Below the pieces are notes generated by a model. That model was not told the origin of the DNA, made no database searches, and saw only the letters and a list, made by a program, of their open reading frames with translations. Of a stretch of DNA of 64,000 nt, positions 24,701 through 35,727 are shown piece by piece (position 1 is the stretch's first letter; each line of letters begins with the position of its first letter). Origin of the DNA: Osmia lignaria lignaria (taxonomy: Eukaryota; Arthropoda; Insecta; Hymenoptera; Megachilidae); contig NW_027478172.1 in NCBI RefSeq assembly GCF_051020975.1, forward strand, positions 1,364,001-1,428,000. The letters run 5' to 3'. The position numbers and the translations under genes were made by a program.

Positions 24701-24948
24701 TATTTCGAGATATTTCTTCTTCTTGTTGTTCTTCTTCTGCACAACTAAGCTGGAAGTGGCATTTGCAGCTCGCAATAGTGCAGAGTTATCTCAAAGAAAG
24801 GGGCCACGGTGTTTCTGTATCTCTATTATGTTGGTGCGGCTTCGGAACTTTTAAATATCTTGATATATCTCGAGAACTACGCATCTGATCAAAAAATATC
24901 ATAGAACATAAAAAGTAGGAAACTTAATTCTCTACAAAAAAGGTCTCT

Positions 24949-25593
24949 CAACATTTTGCCATAGCTCGCTTCGTTCCCGAGATATTTGCAGATATATCTC
25001 AAGGGAAGGGGCCTGACGGACATATTTCGAGATATTTCTTCTGCTTGTTGTTCTTCTTCTGCACAGCTAAGCTGGAAGTGGCATTTGCGGCTCGCACTAG
25101 TGCAGAGTTATCTCAAAGAAAGGGGCCACGGTGTTTCTGCATCTCTATTATGTTTGTGCGGCTTCGAAACTTTTCAGTATCTTGATATATCTCGAGAACT
25201 ACGCATCTGATCAAAAAATATCATAGAACATAAAAAGTAGGAAACTTAATTCTCTACAAAAAAGGTCTCTTAACATTTTGCCATAGCTCGCTTCGTTTCC
25301 GAGATATTTGCAGATATATCTCAAGGGAAGGGGTCTGACGGACATATTTCGAGATATTTCTTCTTCTTGTTGTTCTTCTTCTGCACAGCTAAGCTGGAAG
25401 TGGCATTTGCAGCTCGCAATAGTGCAGAGTTATCTCAAAGAAAGGGGCCACGGTGCTTCTGTATCTCTATTATGTTGGTGCGGCTTCGGAACTTTTAAAT
25501 ATCTTCATATATCTCGAGAACTACGCATTTGATCAAAAAATATCATAGAACATAAAAAGTAGGAAACTTAATTTTCTACAAAAAAGGTCTCTC
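24949..25593 (+). repeat. Two-monomer spacer between the 5154-bp copies
   Basis: Monomers 24986 and 25308. The first has private CGTTCCCGAG, TTCTGCTTG and TTTTCAGTATC variants; the second ends with the GGTGCTTCTG, TCTTCATATA and AATTTTC markers also seen at 22088. Copy 2 has no equivalent at its end, where F-type sequence follows directly. Confidence 0.8.
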
Positions 25594-25639
25594 AACATTT
25601 TGCCATAGCTCGTTTCGTTTCCGAGATATTTGCAGATAT

Positions 25640-25652
25640 TACCCCAGGGGTA
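25640..25652. repeat. 13-bp palindrome TACCCC-A-GGGGTA
   Basis: Copy of the 19841 palindrome in the second 5154-bp block. Confidence 0.9.
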
Positions 25653-25962
25653 GGGGCCTGACGGACATATTTCGAGATATTTCTTCTTCTTGTTGTTCTT
25701 CTTCTGCACAGCTAGGCTGGAAGTGGCATTTGCAGCTCGCAATAGTGCAGAGTTATCTCAAAGAAAGGGGCCACGGTGTTTCTGTATCTCTATTATGTTG
25801 GTGCGGCTTCGAAACTTTTAAATATCTAGATATATCTCGAGAACTACGCATCTGATCAAAAAATATCATAGAACATAAAAAGTAGGAAACTTAATTCTCT
25901 ACAAAAAAGGTCTCTTAACATTTTGTCATAGCTCGCTTCGTTTCCGAGATATTTGCAGATAT

Positions 25963-25975
25963 TACCCCAGGGGTA
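25963..25975. repeat. 13-bp palindrome TACCCC-A-GGGGTA
   Basis: Copy of the 20164 palindrome in the second 5154-bp block. Confidence 0.9.
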
Positions 25976-27234
25976 GGGGCCTGACGGACATATTTCGAGA
26001 TATTTCTTCTTCTTGTTGTTCTTCTTCTGCACAGCTAAGCTGGAAGTGGCATTTGCAGCTCGCAATAGTGCAGAGTTATCTCAAAGAAAGGGGCCACGGT
26101 GTTTCTGTATCTCTATTATGTTGGTGCGGCTTCGAAACTTTTAAATATCTAGATATATCTCGAGAACTACGCATCTGATCAAAAAATATCATAGAACATA
26201 AAAAGTGGGAAACTTAATTCTCTACAAAAAAGGTCTCTTAACATTTTGCGATAGCTCGCTTCGTTTCCGAGATATTTGCAGATTTATCTCAAGGGAAGGG
26301 GCCTGACGGACATATTTCGAGATATTTCTTCTTCTTGTTGTTCTTCTTCTGCACAGCTAAGCTGGAAGTGGCATTTGCGGCTCGCACTAGTGCAGAGTTA
26401 TCTCAAAGAAAGGGGCCACGGTGTTTCTGTATCTCTATTATGTTTGTGCGGCTTCGAAACTTTTAAATATCTTGATATATCTCGAGAACTACGCATCTGA
26501 TCAAAAAATATCATAGAACATAAAAAGTAGGAAACTTAATTCTCTACAAAAAAGGTCTCTTAACATTTTGCCATAGCTCGCTTCGTTTCCGAGATATTTG
26601 CAGATTTATCTCAAGGGAAGGGGCCTGACGGACATATTTCGAGATATTTCTTCTTCTTGTTGTTCTTCTTCTGCACAGCTAAGCTGGAAGTGGCATTTGC
26701 AGCTCGCAATAGTGCAGAGTTATCTCAAAGAAAGAGGCCACGGTGTTTCTGTACCTCTATTATGTTGGTGCAGCTTCGGAACTGTTAAATATCTTGATAT
26801 ATCTCGAGAACTACGCATCTGATCAAAAAATATCATAGAACATGAAAAGTAGGAAACTTAATTCTCTACAAAAAAGGTCTCTTAACATTTTGCCGTAGCT
26901 CGCTTCGTTTCCGAGATATTTGCAGATTTATCTCAAGGGAAGGGGCCTGACGGACATATTTCGAGATATTTCTTCTTCTTGTTGTTCTTCTTCTGCACAG
27001 CTAAGCTGGAAGTGGCATTTGCAGCTCGCAATAGTGCAGAGTTATCTCAAAGAAAGGGGCCACGGTGTTTCTGTGTTTCTATTATGTTGGTGCGGCTTCG
27101 GAACTTTTAAATATCTTGATATATCTCGAGAACTACGCATCTGATCAAAAAATATCATAGAACATAAAAAGTAGGAAACTTAATTCTCTACAAAAAAGGT
27201 CTCTTAACATTTTGCCATAGCTCGCTTCGTTTCC

Positions 27235-27256
27235 GAGATATATGCAGATATATCTC
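27235..27256. repeat. Perfect 9-4-9 inverted repeat at a monomer joint
   Basis: Copy of the 21436 element in the second 5154-bp block. Confidence 0.9.
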
Positions 27257-27573
27257 AAGGGAAGGGGCCTGACGGACATATTTCGAGATACTTCTTCTTC
27301 TTCTTGTTCTTCTTCTGCACAGCTAAGCTGGAAGTGCGATTTGCAGCTCGCAATAGTGCAGAGTTATCTCAAAGAAAGAGGCCACGGTGTTTCTGTACCT
27401 CTATTATGTTGGTGCGGCTTCGGAACTTTTAAATATCTCGATATATCTCGAAAACTACGCTTCTGATCAAAAAATATCATAGAACATAAATTGTAGGAAA
27501 CATAATTCTCTACAAAAAAGGTCTCTTAACATTTTGCCATAGCTCGTTTCGTTTCCGAGATATTTGCAGATAT

Positions 27574-27586
27574 TACCCCAGGGGTA
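27574..27586. repeat. 13-bp palindrome TACCCC-A-GGGGTA
   Basis: Copy of the 21775 palindrome in the second 5154-bp block. Confidence 0.9.
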
Positions 27587-30500
27587 GGGGCCTGACGGAC
27601 ATATTTCGAGATATTTCTTCTTCTTGTTGTTCTTCTTCTGCACAGCTAAACTGGAAGTGGCGTTTCCAGCTCGCAATAGCGCAGAGTTATCTCAAAGAAA
27701 GGGGCCACGGTGTTTCTGTATCTCTATTATGTTGGTGCGGCTTCGGAACTTTTAAATATCTCGATATATCTCGAAAACTACGCTCCTGATCAAAAAATAT
27801 CATAGAACATAAATTGTAGGAAACATAATTCTCTACAAAAAAGGTCTCTTAAGATTTTGCCATAGCACGTTTCGTTTCCGAGATATTTGCAGATATATCT
27901 CAAGGGAAGGGGCCTGACGGACATATTTCGAGATATTTCTTCTTCTTGTTGTTCTTCTTCTGCACAGCTTAGCTGGAAGTAGCATTTGCAGCTCGCAATA
28001 GTGCAGAGTTATCTCAAAGAAAGGGGCCACGGTGCTTCTGTATCTCTATTATGTTGGTGCGGCTTCGGAACTTTTAAATATCTTCATATATCTCGAGAAC
28101 TACGCATTTGATCAAAAAATATCATAGAACATAAAAAGTAGGAAACTTAATTTTCTACAAAAAAGGTCTCTTAACATTTTGCCATAGCTCGCTTCGTTTC
28201 CGAGATATATGCAGATTTATCTCAAGGGAAGGGGCCTGACGGACATATTTCGAGATACTTCTTCTTCTTCTTGTTCTTCTTCTGCACAGCTAAGCTGGAA
28301 GTGGCATTTGCAGCTCGCAATAGTGCAGAGTTATCTCAAAGAAAGAGGCCACGGTGTTTCTGTATCTCTATTATGTTGGTGCGGCTTCGAAACTTTTAAA
28401 TATCTAGATATAATTCGAGAACTGCGCATCTGATCAAAAAATATCATAGAACATGAAAAGTAGGAAACTTAATTCTCTACAAAAAAGGTCTCTTAACATT
28501 TTGCCATAGCTCGCTTCGTTTCCGAGATATATGCAGATTTATCTCAAGGGAAGGGGCCTGACGGACATATTTCGAGATACTTCTTCTTCTTGTTGTTCTT
28601 CTTCTGCACAGCTAAGCTGGAAGTGGCATTTGCAGCTCGCAATAGTGCAGAGTTATCTCAAAGAAAGAGGCCACGGTGTTTCTGTACCTCTATTATGTTG
28701 GTGCAGCTTCGGAACTGTTAAATATCTTGATATATCTCGAGAACTACGCATTTGATCAAAAAATATCATAGAACATGGAAAGTAGGAAACTTAATTCTCT
28801 ACAAAAAAGGTCTCTTAACATTTTGCCGTAGCTCGCTTCGTTTCCGAGATATTTGCAGATTTATCTCAAGGGAAGGGGCCTGACGGACATATTTCGAGAT
28901 ATTTCTTCTTCTTGTTGTTCTTCTTCTGCACAGCTAAGCTGGAAGTGGCATTTGCAGCTCGCAATAGTGCAGAGTTATCTCAAAGAAAGGGGCCACGGTG
29001 TTTCTGTGTTTCTATTATGTTGGTGCGGCTTCGGAACTTTTAAATATCTTGATATATCTCGAGAACTACGCATCTGATCAAAAAATATCATAGAACATAA
29101 AAAGTAGGAAACTTAATTCTCTACAAAAAAGGTCTCTTAACATTTTGCCATAGCTCGCTTCGTTTCCGAGATATTTGCAGATTTATCTCGAGGGAAGGGG
29201 CCTGACGGACATATTTCCAGATATTTCTTCTTCTTGTTGTTCTTCTTCTGCACAGCTAAGCTGGAAGTCGCATTTGCGGCTCGCACTAGTGCAGAGTTAT
29301 CTCAAAGAAAGGGGCCACGGTGTTTCTGTATCTCTATTATGTTGGTGCGGCTTCGAAACTTTTAAATATCTTGATATATCTCGAGAACTACGCATCTGAT
29401 CAAAAAATATCATAGAACATAAAAAGCAGGAAACTTAATTCTCTACAAAAAAGGTCTCTTAACATTTTGCCATTGCTCGTTTCGTTTCCGAGATATTTGC
29501 AGATATATCTCAAGGGAAGGGGCCTGACGGACATTTTTCGAGATATTTCTTCTTCTTGTTGTGCTTCTTCTGCACAGCTAAGCTGGAAGTGGCTTTTGCG
29601 GCTCGCACTAGTGCAGAGTTATCTCAAAGAAAGGGGCCACGGTGTTTCTGTATCTCTATTATGTTGGTGCGGCTTCGGAACTTTTAAATATCTTGATATA
29701 TCTCGAGAACTACGCATCTGAACAAAAAATATCATAGAACATAAAAAGTAGGAAACTTAATTCTCTACAAAAAAGGTCTCTCAACATATTGCCATAGCTC
29801 GCTTCGTTTCCGAGATATTTGCAGATATATCTCAAGGGAAGGGGTCTGACGGACATATTTCGAGATATTTCTTCTTCTTGTTGTTCTTCTTCTGCACAGC
29901 TAAGCTGGAAGTGGCATTTGCAGCTCGCAATAGTGCAGAGTTATCTCAAAGAAAGGGGCCACGGTGTTTCTGTGTTTCTATTATGTTGGTGCGGCTTCGG
30001 AACTTTTAAATATCTTGATATATCTCGAGAACTACGCATCTGATCAAAAAATATCATAGAACATAAAAAGTAGGAAACTTAATTCTCTACAAAAAAGGTC
30101 TCTTAACATTTTGCCATAGCTCGCTTCGTTTCCGAGATATTTGCAGATTTATCTCGAGGGAAGGGGCCTGACGGACATATTTCCAGATATTTCTTCTTCT
30201 TGTTGTTCTTCTTCTGCACAGCTAAGCTGGAAGTCGCATTTGCGGCTCGCACTAGTGCAGAGTTATCTCAAAGAAAGGGGCCACGGTGTTTCTGTATCTC
30301 TATTATGTTGGTGCGGCTTCGGAACTTTTAAATATCTTGATATATCTCGAGAACTACGCATCTGATCAAAAAATATCATAGAACATAAAAAGTAGGACAC
30401 ATAATTCTCTACAAAAAAGGTCTCTTAACATTTTGCCATAGCTCGTTTCGTTTCCGAGATATTTGCAGATATATCTCAAGGGAAGGGGCCTGACGGACAT

Positions 30501-32394
30501 ATTTCGAGATATTTCTTCTTCTTGTTGTTCTTCTTCTGCACAACTAAGCTGGAAGTGGCATTTGCAGCTCGCAATAGTGCAGAGTTATCTCAAAGAAAGG
30601 GGCCACGGTGTTTCTGTATCTCTATTATGTTGGTGCGGCTTCGGAACTTTTAAATATCTTGATATATCTCGAGAACTACGCATCTGATCAAAAAATATCA
30701 TAGAACATAAAAAGTAGGAAACTTAATTCTCTACAAAAAAGGTCTCTTAACATTTTGCCGTAGCTCGCTTCGTTTCCGAGATATTTGCAGATTTATCTCA
30801 AGGGAAGGGGCCTGACGGACATATTTCGAGATATTTCTTCTTCTTGTTGTTCTTCTTCTGCACAGCTAAGCTGGAAGTGGCATTTGCAGCTCGCAATAGT
30901 GCAGAGTTATCTCAAAGAAAGGGGCCACGGTGTTTCTGTGTTTCTATTATGTTGGTGCGGCTTCGGAACTTTTAAATATCTTGATATATCTCGAGAACTA
31001 CGCATCTGATCAAAAAATATCATAGAACATAAAAAGTAGGAAACTTAATTCTCTACAAAAAAGGTCTCTTAACATTTTGCCATAGCTCGCTTCGTTTCCG
31101 AGATATTTGCAGATTTATCTCGAGGGAAGGGGCCTGACGGACATATTTCCAGATATTTCTTCTTCTTGTTGTTCTTCTTCTGCACAGCTAAGCTGGAAGT
31201 CGCATTTGCGGCTCGCACTAGTGCAGAGTTATCTCAAAGAAAGGGGCCACGGTGTTTCTGTATCTCTATTATGTTGGTGCGGCTTCGAAACTTTTAAATA
31301 TCTTGATATATCTCGAGAACTACGCATCTGATCAAAAAATATCATAGAACATAAAAAGCAGGAAACTTAATTCTCTACAAAAAAGGTCTCTTAACATTTT
31401 GCCATTGCTCGTTTCGTTTCCGAGATATTTGCAGATATATCTCAAGGGAAGGGGCCTGACGGACATATTTCGAGATATTTCTTCTTCTTGTTGTGCTTCT
31501 TCTGCACAGCTAAGCTGGAAGTGGCTTTTGCGGCTCGCACTAGTGCAGAATTATCTCAAAGAAAGGGGCCACGGTGTTTCTGTATCTCTATTATGTTGGT
31601 GCGGCTTCGGAACTTTTAAATATCTTGATATATCTCGAGAACTACGCATCTGAACAAAAAATATCATAGAACATAAAAAGTAGGAAACTTAATTCTCTAC
31701 AAAAAAGGTCTCTCAACATTTTGCCATAGCTCGCTTCGTTTCCGAGATATTTGCAGATATATCTCAAGGGAAGGGGTCTGACGGACATATTTCGAGATAT
31801 TTCTTCTTCTTGTTGTTCTTCTTCTGCACAGCTAAGCTGGAAGTGGCATTTGCAGCTCGCAATAGTGCAGAGTTATCTCAAAGAAAGGGGCCACGGTGTT
31901 TCTGTATCTCTATTATGTTGGTGCGGCTTCGAAACTTTTAAATATCTAGATATATCTCGAGAACTATTCATCTGATCAAAAAATATCATAGAACATAAAA
32001 AGTAGGAAACTTAATTCCCTACAAAAAAGGTCTCTTAACATTTTGCCATAGCTCGCTTCGTTTCCGAGATATTTGCAGATTTATCTCAAGGGAAGGGGCC
32101 TGACGGACATATTTCGAGATATTTCTTCTTCTTGTTGTTCTTCTTCTGCACAGCTAAGCTGGAACTGGCATTTGCGGCTCGCACTAGTGCAGAGTTATCT
32201 CAAAGAAAGGGGCCACGGTGTTTCTGTATCTCTATTATGTTGGTGCGGCTTCGGAACTTTTAAATATCTCGATATATCTCGAAAACTATGCTTCTGATCA
32301 AAAAATATCATAGAACATAAATTGTAGGAAACGTAATTCTCTACAAAAAACGTCTCTTAACATTTTGCCATAGCTCGCTTCGTTTCCGAGATAT

Positions 32395-32422
32395 TTGCAG
32401 ATTTATCTCAAGGGAAGGGGCC
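32395..32422 (+). repeat. Internal direct repeat, left copy (offsets 1-28)
   Basis: Offsets 1-28 match offsets 115-142 of the same monomer at 24 of 28 positions, with mismatches at 1, 8, 18 and 20. The shared core is TATCTCAA followed by AAGGGGCC, and ACGG follows both copies closely. It is visible in nearly every monomer; this one is given as the example. It suggests that the 322-bp unit contains an old internal duplication. Confidence 0.8.
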
Positions 32423-32508
32423 TGACGGACATATTTCGAGATATTTCTTCTTCTTGTTGTTCTTCTTCTGCACAGCTAAGCTGGAAGTGGCATTTGCAGC
32501 TCGCAATA

Positions 32509-32536
32509 GTGCAGAGTTATCTCAAAGAAAGGGGCC
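32509..32536 (+). repeat. Internal direct repeat, right copy (offsets 115-142)
   Basis: Second copy of the 28-bp internal repeat, 114 bp downstream of the first. Weaker similarity continues upstream: both copies are preceded by a CATTT(T)GC word and AGCTCGC, at offsets 97-110 here and at about 289-306 before the next left copy. The left copy has an extra stretch holding the GAGATAT dyad arm. Confidence 0.75.
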
Positions 32537-33038
32537 ACGGTGTTTCTGTATCTCTATTATGTTGGTGCGGCTTCGGAACTTTTAAATATCTTGATATATC
32601 TCGAGAACTACGCATCTGATCAAAAAATATCATAGAACATAAAAAGTAGGAAACATAATTCTCTACAAAAAAGGTCTCTTAACATTTTGCCATAGCTCGT
32701 TTCGTTTCCGAGATATTTGCAGATATATCTCAAGGGAAGGGGCCTGACGGACATATTTCGAGATATTTCTTCTTCTTGTTGTTCTTCTTCTGCACAGCTA
32801 AGCTGGAAGTGGCATTTGCAGCTCGCAATAGTGCAGAGTTATCTCAAAGAAAGGGGCCACGGTGTTTCTGTATCTCTACTATGTTGGTGCGGCTTCGGAA
32901 CTTTTAAATATCTTGATATATCTCGAGAACTACGCATCTGATCAAAAAATATCATAGAACATAAAAAGTAGGAAACTTAATTCTCTACAAAAAAGGTCTC
33001 TCAACATTTTGCCGTAGCTCGCTTCGTTTCCGAGATAT

Positions 33039-34004
33039 TTGCAGATTTATCTCAAGGGAAGGGGCCTGACGGACATATTTCGAGATATTTCTTCTTCTTG
33101 TTGTTCTTCTTCTGCACAGCTAAGCTGGAAGTGGCATTTGCAGCTCGCAATAGTGCAGAGTTATCTCAAAGAAAGGGGCCACGGTGTTTCTGTGTTTCTA
33201 TTATGTTGGTGCGGCTTCGGAACTTTTAAATATCTTGATATATCTCGAGAACTACGCATCTGATCAAAAAATATCATAGAACATAAAAAGTAGGAAACTT
33301 AATTCTCTACAAAAAAGGTCTCTTAACATTTTGCCATAGCTCGCTTCGTTTCCGAGACATTTGCAGATTTATCTCGAGGGAAGGGGCCTGACGGACATAT
33401 TTCCAGATATTTCTTCTTCTTGTTCTTCTTCTTCTGCACAGCTAAGCTGGAAGTCGCATTTGCGGCTCGCACTAGTGCAGAGTTATCTCAAAGAAAGGGG
33501 CCACGGTGTTTCTGTATCTCTATTATGTTGGTGCGGCTTCGAAACTTTTAAATATCTTGATATATCTCGAGAACTACGCATCTGATCAAAAAATATCATA
33601 GAACATAAAAAGCAGGAAACTTAATTCTCTACAAAAAAGGTCTCTTAACATTTTGCCATAGCTCGTTTCGTTTCCGAGATATTTGCAGATATATCTCAAG
33701 GGAAGGGGCCTGACGGACATATTTCGAGATATTTCTTCTTCTTGTTGTGCTTCTTCTGCACAGCTAAGCTGGAAGTGGCTTTTGCGGCTCGCACTAGTGC
33801 AGAGTTATCTCAAAGAAAGGGGCCACGGTGTTTCTGTATCTCTATTATGTTGGTGCGGCTTCGGAACTTTTAAATATCTTGATATAATTCGAGAACTGCG
33901 CATCTGATCAAAAAATATCATAGAACATGAAAAGTAGGAAACTTAATTCTCTACAAAAAAGGTCTCTTAACATTTTGCCATAGCTCGCTTCGTTTCCGAG
34001 ATAT
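33039..34004 (+). repeat. Truncated F-P-W copy
   Basis: Monomers 33039 (F), 33361 (P with TTGTTCTTCTTC and GAGACATTTGC) and 33683. The last is a W front joined to the tail of monomer 22410 (TATAATTCGAG, CTGCGCATC and CATGAAAAG), so the array leaves the septamer here. Confidence 0.8.
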
Positions 34005-35727
34005 ATGCAGATTTATCTCAAGGGAAGGGGCCTGACGGACATATTTCGAGATACTTCTTCTTCTTGTTGTTCTTCTTCTGCACAGCTAAGCTGGAAGTGG
34101 CATTTGCAGCTCGCAATAGTGCAGAGTTATCTCAAAGAAAGAGGCCACGGTGTTTCTGTACCTCTATTATGTTGGTGCAGCTTCGGAACTGTTAAATATC
34201 TTGATATATCTCGAGAACTACGCATCTGATCAAAAAATATCATAGAACATGGAAAGTAGGAAACTTAATTCTCTACAAAAAAGGTCTCTTAACATTTTGC
34301 CGTAGCTCGCTTCGTTTCCGAGATATTTGCAGATTTATCTCAAGGGAAGGGGCCTGACGGACATATTTCGAGATATTTCTTCTTCTTGTTGTTCTTCTTC
34401 TGCACAGCTAAGCTGGAAGTGGCATTTGCAGCTCGCAATAGTGCAGAGTTATCTCAAAGAAAGGGGCCACGGTGTTTCTGTGTTTCTATTATGTTGGTGC
34501 GGCTTCGGAACTTTTAAATATCTTGATATATCTCGAGAACTACGCATCTGATCAAAAAATATCATAGAACATAAAAAGTAGGAAACTTAATTCTCTACAA
34601 AAAAGGTCTCTTAACATTTTGCCATAGCTCGCTTCGTTTCCGAGATATTTGCAGATTTATCTCGAGGGAAGGGGCCTGACGGACATATTTCCAGATATTT
34701 CTTCTTCTTGTTGTTCTTCTTCTGCACACCTAAGCTGGAAGTCGCATTTGCGGCTCGCACTAGTGCAGAGTTATCTCAAAGAAAGGGGCCACGGTGTTTC
34801 TGTATCTCTATTATGTTGGTGCGGCTTCGAAACTTTTAAATATCTTGATATATCTCGAGAACTACGCATCTGATCAAAAAATATCATAGAACATAAAAAG
34901 CAGGAAACTTAATTCTCTACAAAAAAGGTCTCTTAACATTTTGCCATTGCTCGTTTCGTTTCCGAGATATTTGCAGATATATCTCAAGGGAAGGGGCCTG
35001 ACGGACATATTTCGAGATATTTCTTCTTCTTGTTGTGCTTCTTCTGCACAGCTAAGCTGGAAGTGGCTTTTGCGGCTCGCACTAGTGCAGAGTTATCTCA
35101 AAGAAAGGGGCCACGGTGTTTCTGTATCTCTATTATGTTGGTGCGGCTTCGGAACTTTTAAATATCTTGATATATCTCGAGAACTACGCATCTGAACAAA
35201 AAATATCATAGAACATAAAAAGTAGGAAACTTAATTCTCTACAAAAAAGGTCTCTCAACATTTTGCCATAGCTCGCTTCGTTTCCGAGATATTTGCAGAT
35301 ATATCTCAAGGGAAGGGGTCTGACGGACATATTTCGAGATATTTCTTCTTCTTGTTGTTCTTCTTCTGCACAGCTAAGCTGGAAGTGGCATTTGCAGCTC
35401 GCAATAGTGCAGAGTTATCTCAAAGAAAGGGGCCACGGTGTTTCTGTATCTCTATTATGTTGGTGCGGCTTCGAAACTTTTAAATATCTAGATATATCTC
35501 GAGAACTACTCATCTGATCAAAAAATATCATAGAACATAAAAAGTAGGAAACTTAATTCCCTACAAAAAAGGTCTCTTAACATTTTGCCATAGCTCGCTT
35601 CGTTTCCGAGATATTTGCAGATTTATCTCAAGGGAAGGGGCCTGACGGACATATTTCGAGATATTTCTTCTTCTTGTTGTTCTTCTTCTGCACAGCTAAG
35701 CTGGAAGTGGCATTTGCAGCTCGCAAT
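34005..35727 (+). repeat. T-F-P-W-D block and start of a fused R/Q monomer
   Basis: Monomer 34005 (ATG-bearing, with GATACTTC and GAACTGTTAAAT) plus 34327 and 34649 match 22732-23697 at 11273 bp. Monomers 34971 and 35293 are W and D. Monomer 35615 has an R front, following the TTCCCTAC tail, and a Q back: one monomer is missing relative to 32073-32716. Monomer 34649 has a private CACACCTAAG. Confidence 0.8.

Larger units (their letters stand above)
19795..24948 (+). repeat. 5154-bp block (16 monomers), copy 1
   Basis: Every position I compared matches the position 5799 bp downstream, starting just after a T/C difference at 19794 and ending just before one at 24949. It includes three 323-bp monomers (19831, 20154, 21765) with the TACCCC-A-GGGGTA palindrome, a monomer broken by TAG at 22088, and the ATG-bearing subfamily at 21443, 22410 and 22732. 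I saw no mismatch by eye, so the copies are either very recent or in need of assembly checking. Confidence 0.88.
25594..30747 (+). repeat. 5154-bp block (16 monomers), copy 2
   Basis: Repeats 19795-24948 at +5799 bp (18 x 322 plus 3), with the same three 323-bp monomers (25630, 25953, 27564) and even rare one-off variants such as GACATTTTTCG in monomer 29497 and CAACTAAGC in 30463. Reading-frame translations of paired monomers are identical. Confidence 0.88.
32395..32716 (+). repeat. Representative complete monomer (type Q) with landmarks
   Basis: A 322-bp unit, 38.8% GC by hand count (60 C, 65 G, 11 CpG). Landmarks by offset: TATCTC at 10-15, GAGATAT at 44-50, a TTC/TTG trinucleotide tract at 51-75, the dyad CAGCT-A-AGCTG at 80-90, TATCTC again at 124-129, 155-160 and 203-208, an XhoI-like CTCGAG at 206-211, TGATCA at 223-228, A-tracts at 228-233, 247-251 and 273-278, and GAGATAT at 316-322 running into the next monomer. 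Types used elsewhere: Q has CAGCTCGCAATAG at offset 103; R has CGGCTCGCACTAG there; F has TGTGTTTCT at 153; P has ATCTCGAGGG plus TTCCAGAT; W has TTGTGCTTC plus TGAACAAA; D has GGGGTCTGACGG plus TCTAGATA; Q' is Q with ATATATCTC at 7-15 after an upstream GCTCGTTTCG. Confidence 0.93.
30748..33038 (+). repeat. Seven-monomer pattern F-P-W-D-R-Q-Q', full copy
   Basis: Monomers 30785 (F), 31107 (P), 31429 (W), 31751 (D), 32073 (R), 32395 (Q) and 32717 (Q'). F-P-W matches 23054-24019 of the 5154-bp block 7731 bp away, so this pattern seems to grow out of that block. Private changes include GAACTGGCATT in 32073 and GAACTATTC in 31751. Confidence 0.82.

Noticed and set aside
19795..30747. Transposon or large mobile element as cause of the 5.8-kb repeat
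   Set aside because: The block is plain satellite, with no terminal inverted repeats, target-site duplication or transposase frame. Its boundaries are single-base differences inside monomers, which fits unequal exchange.
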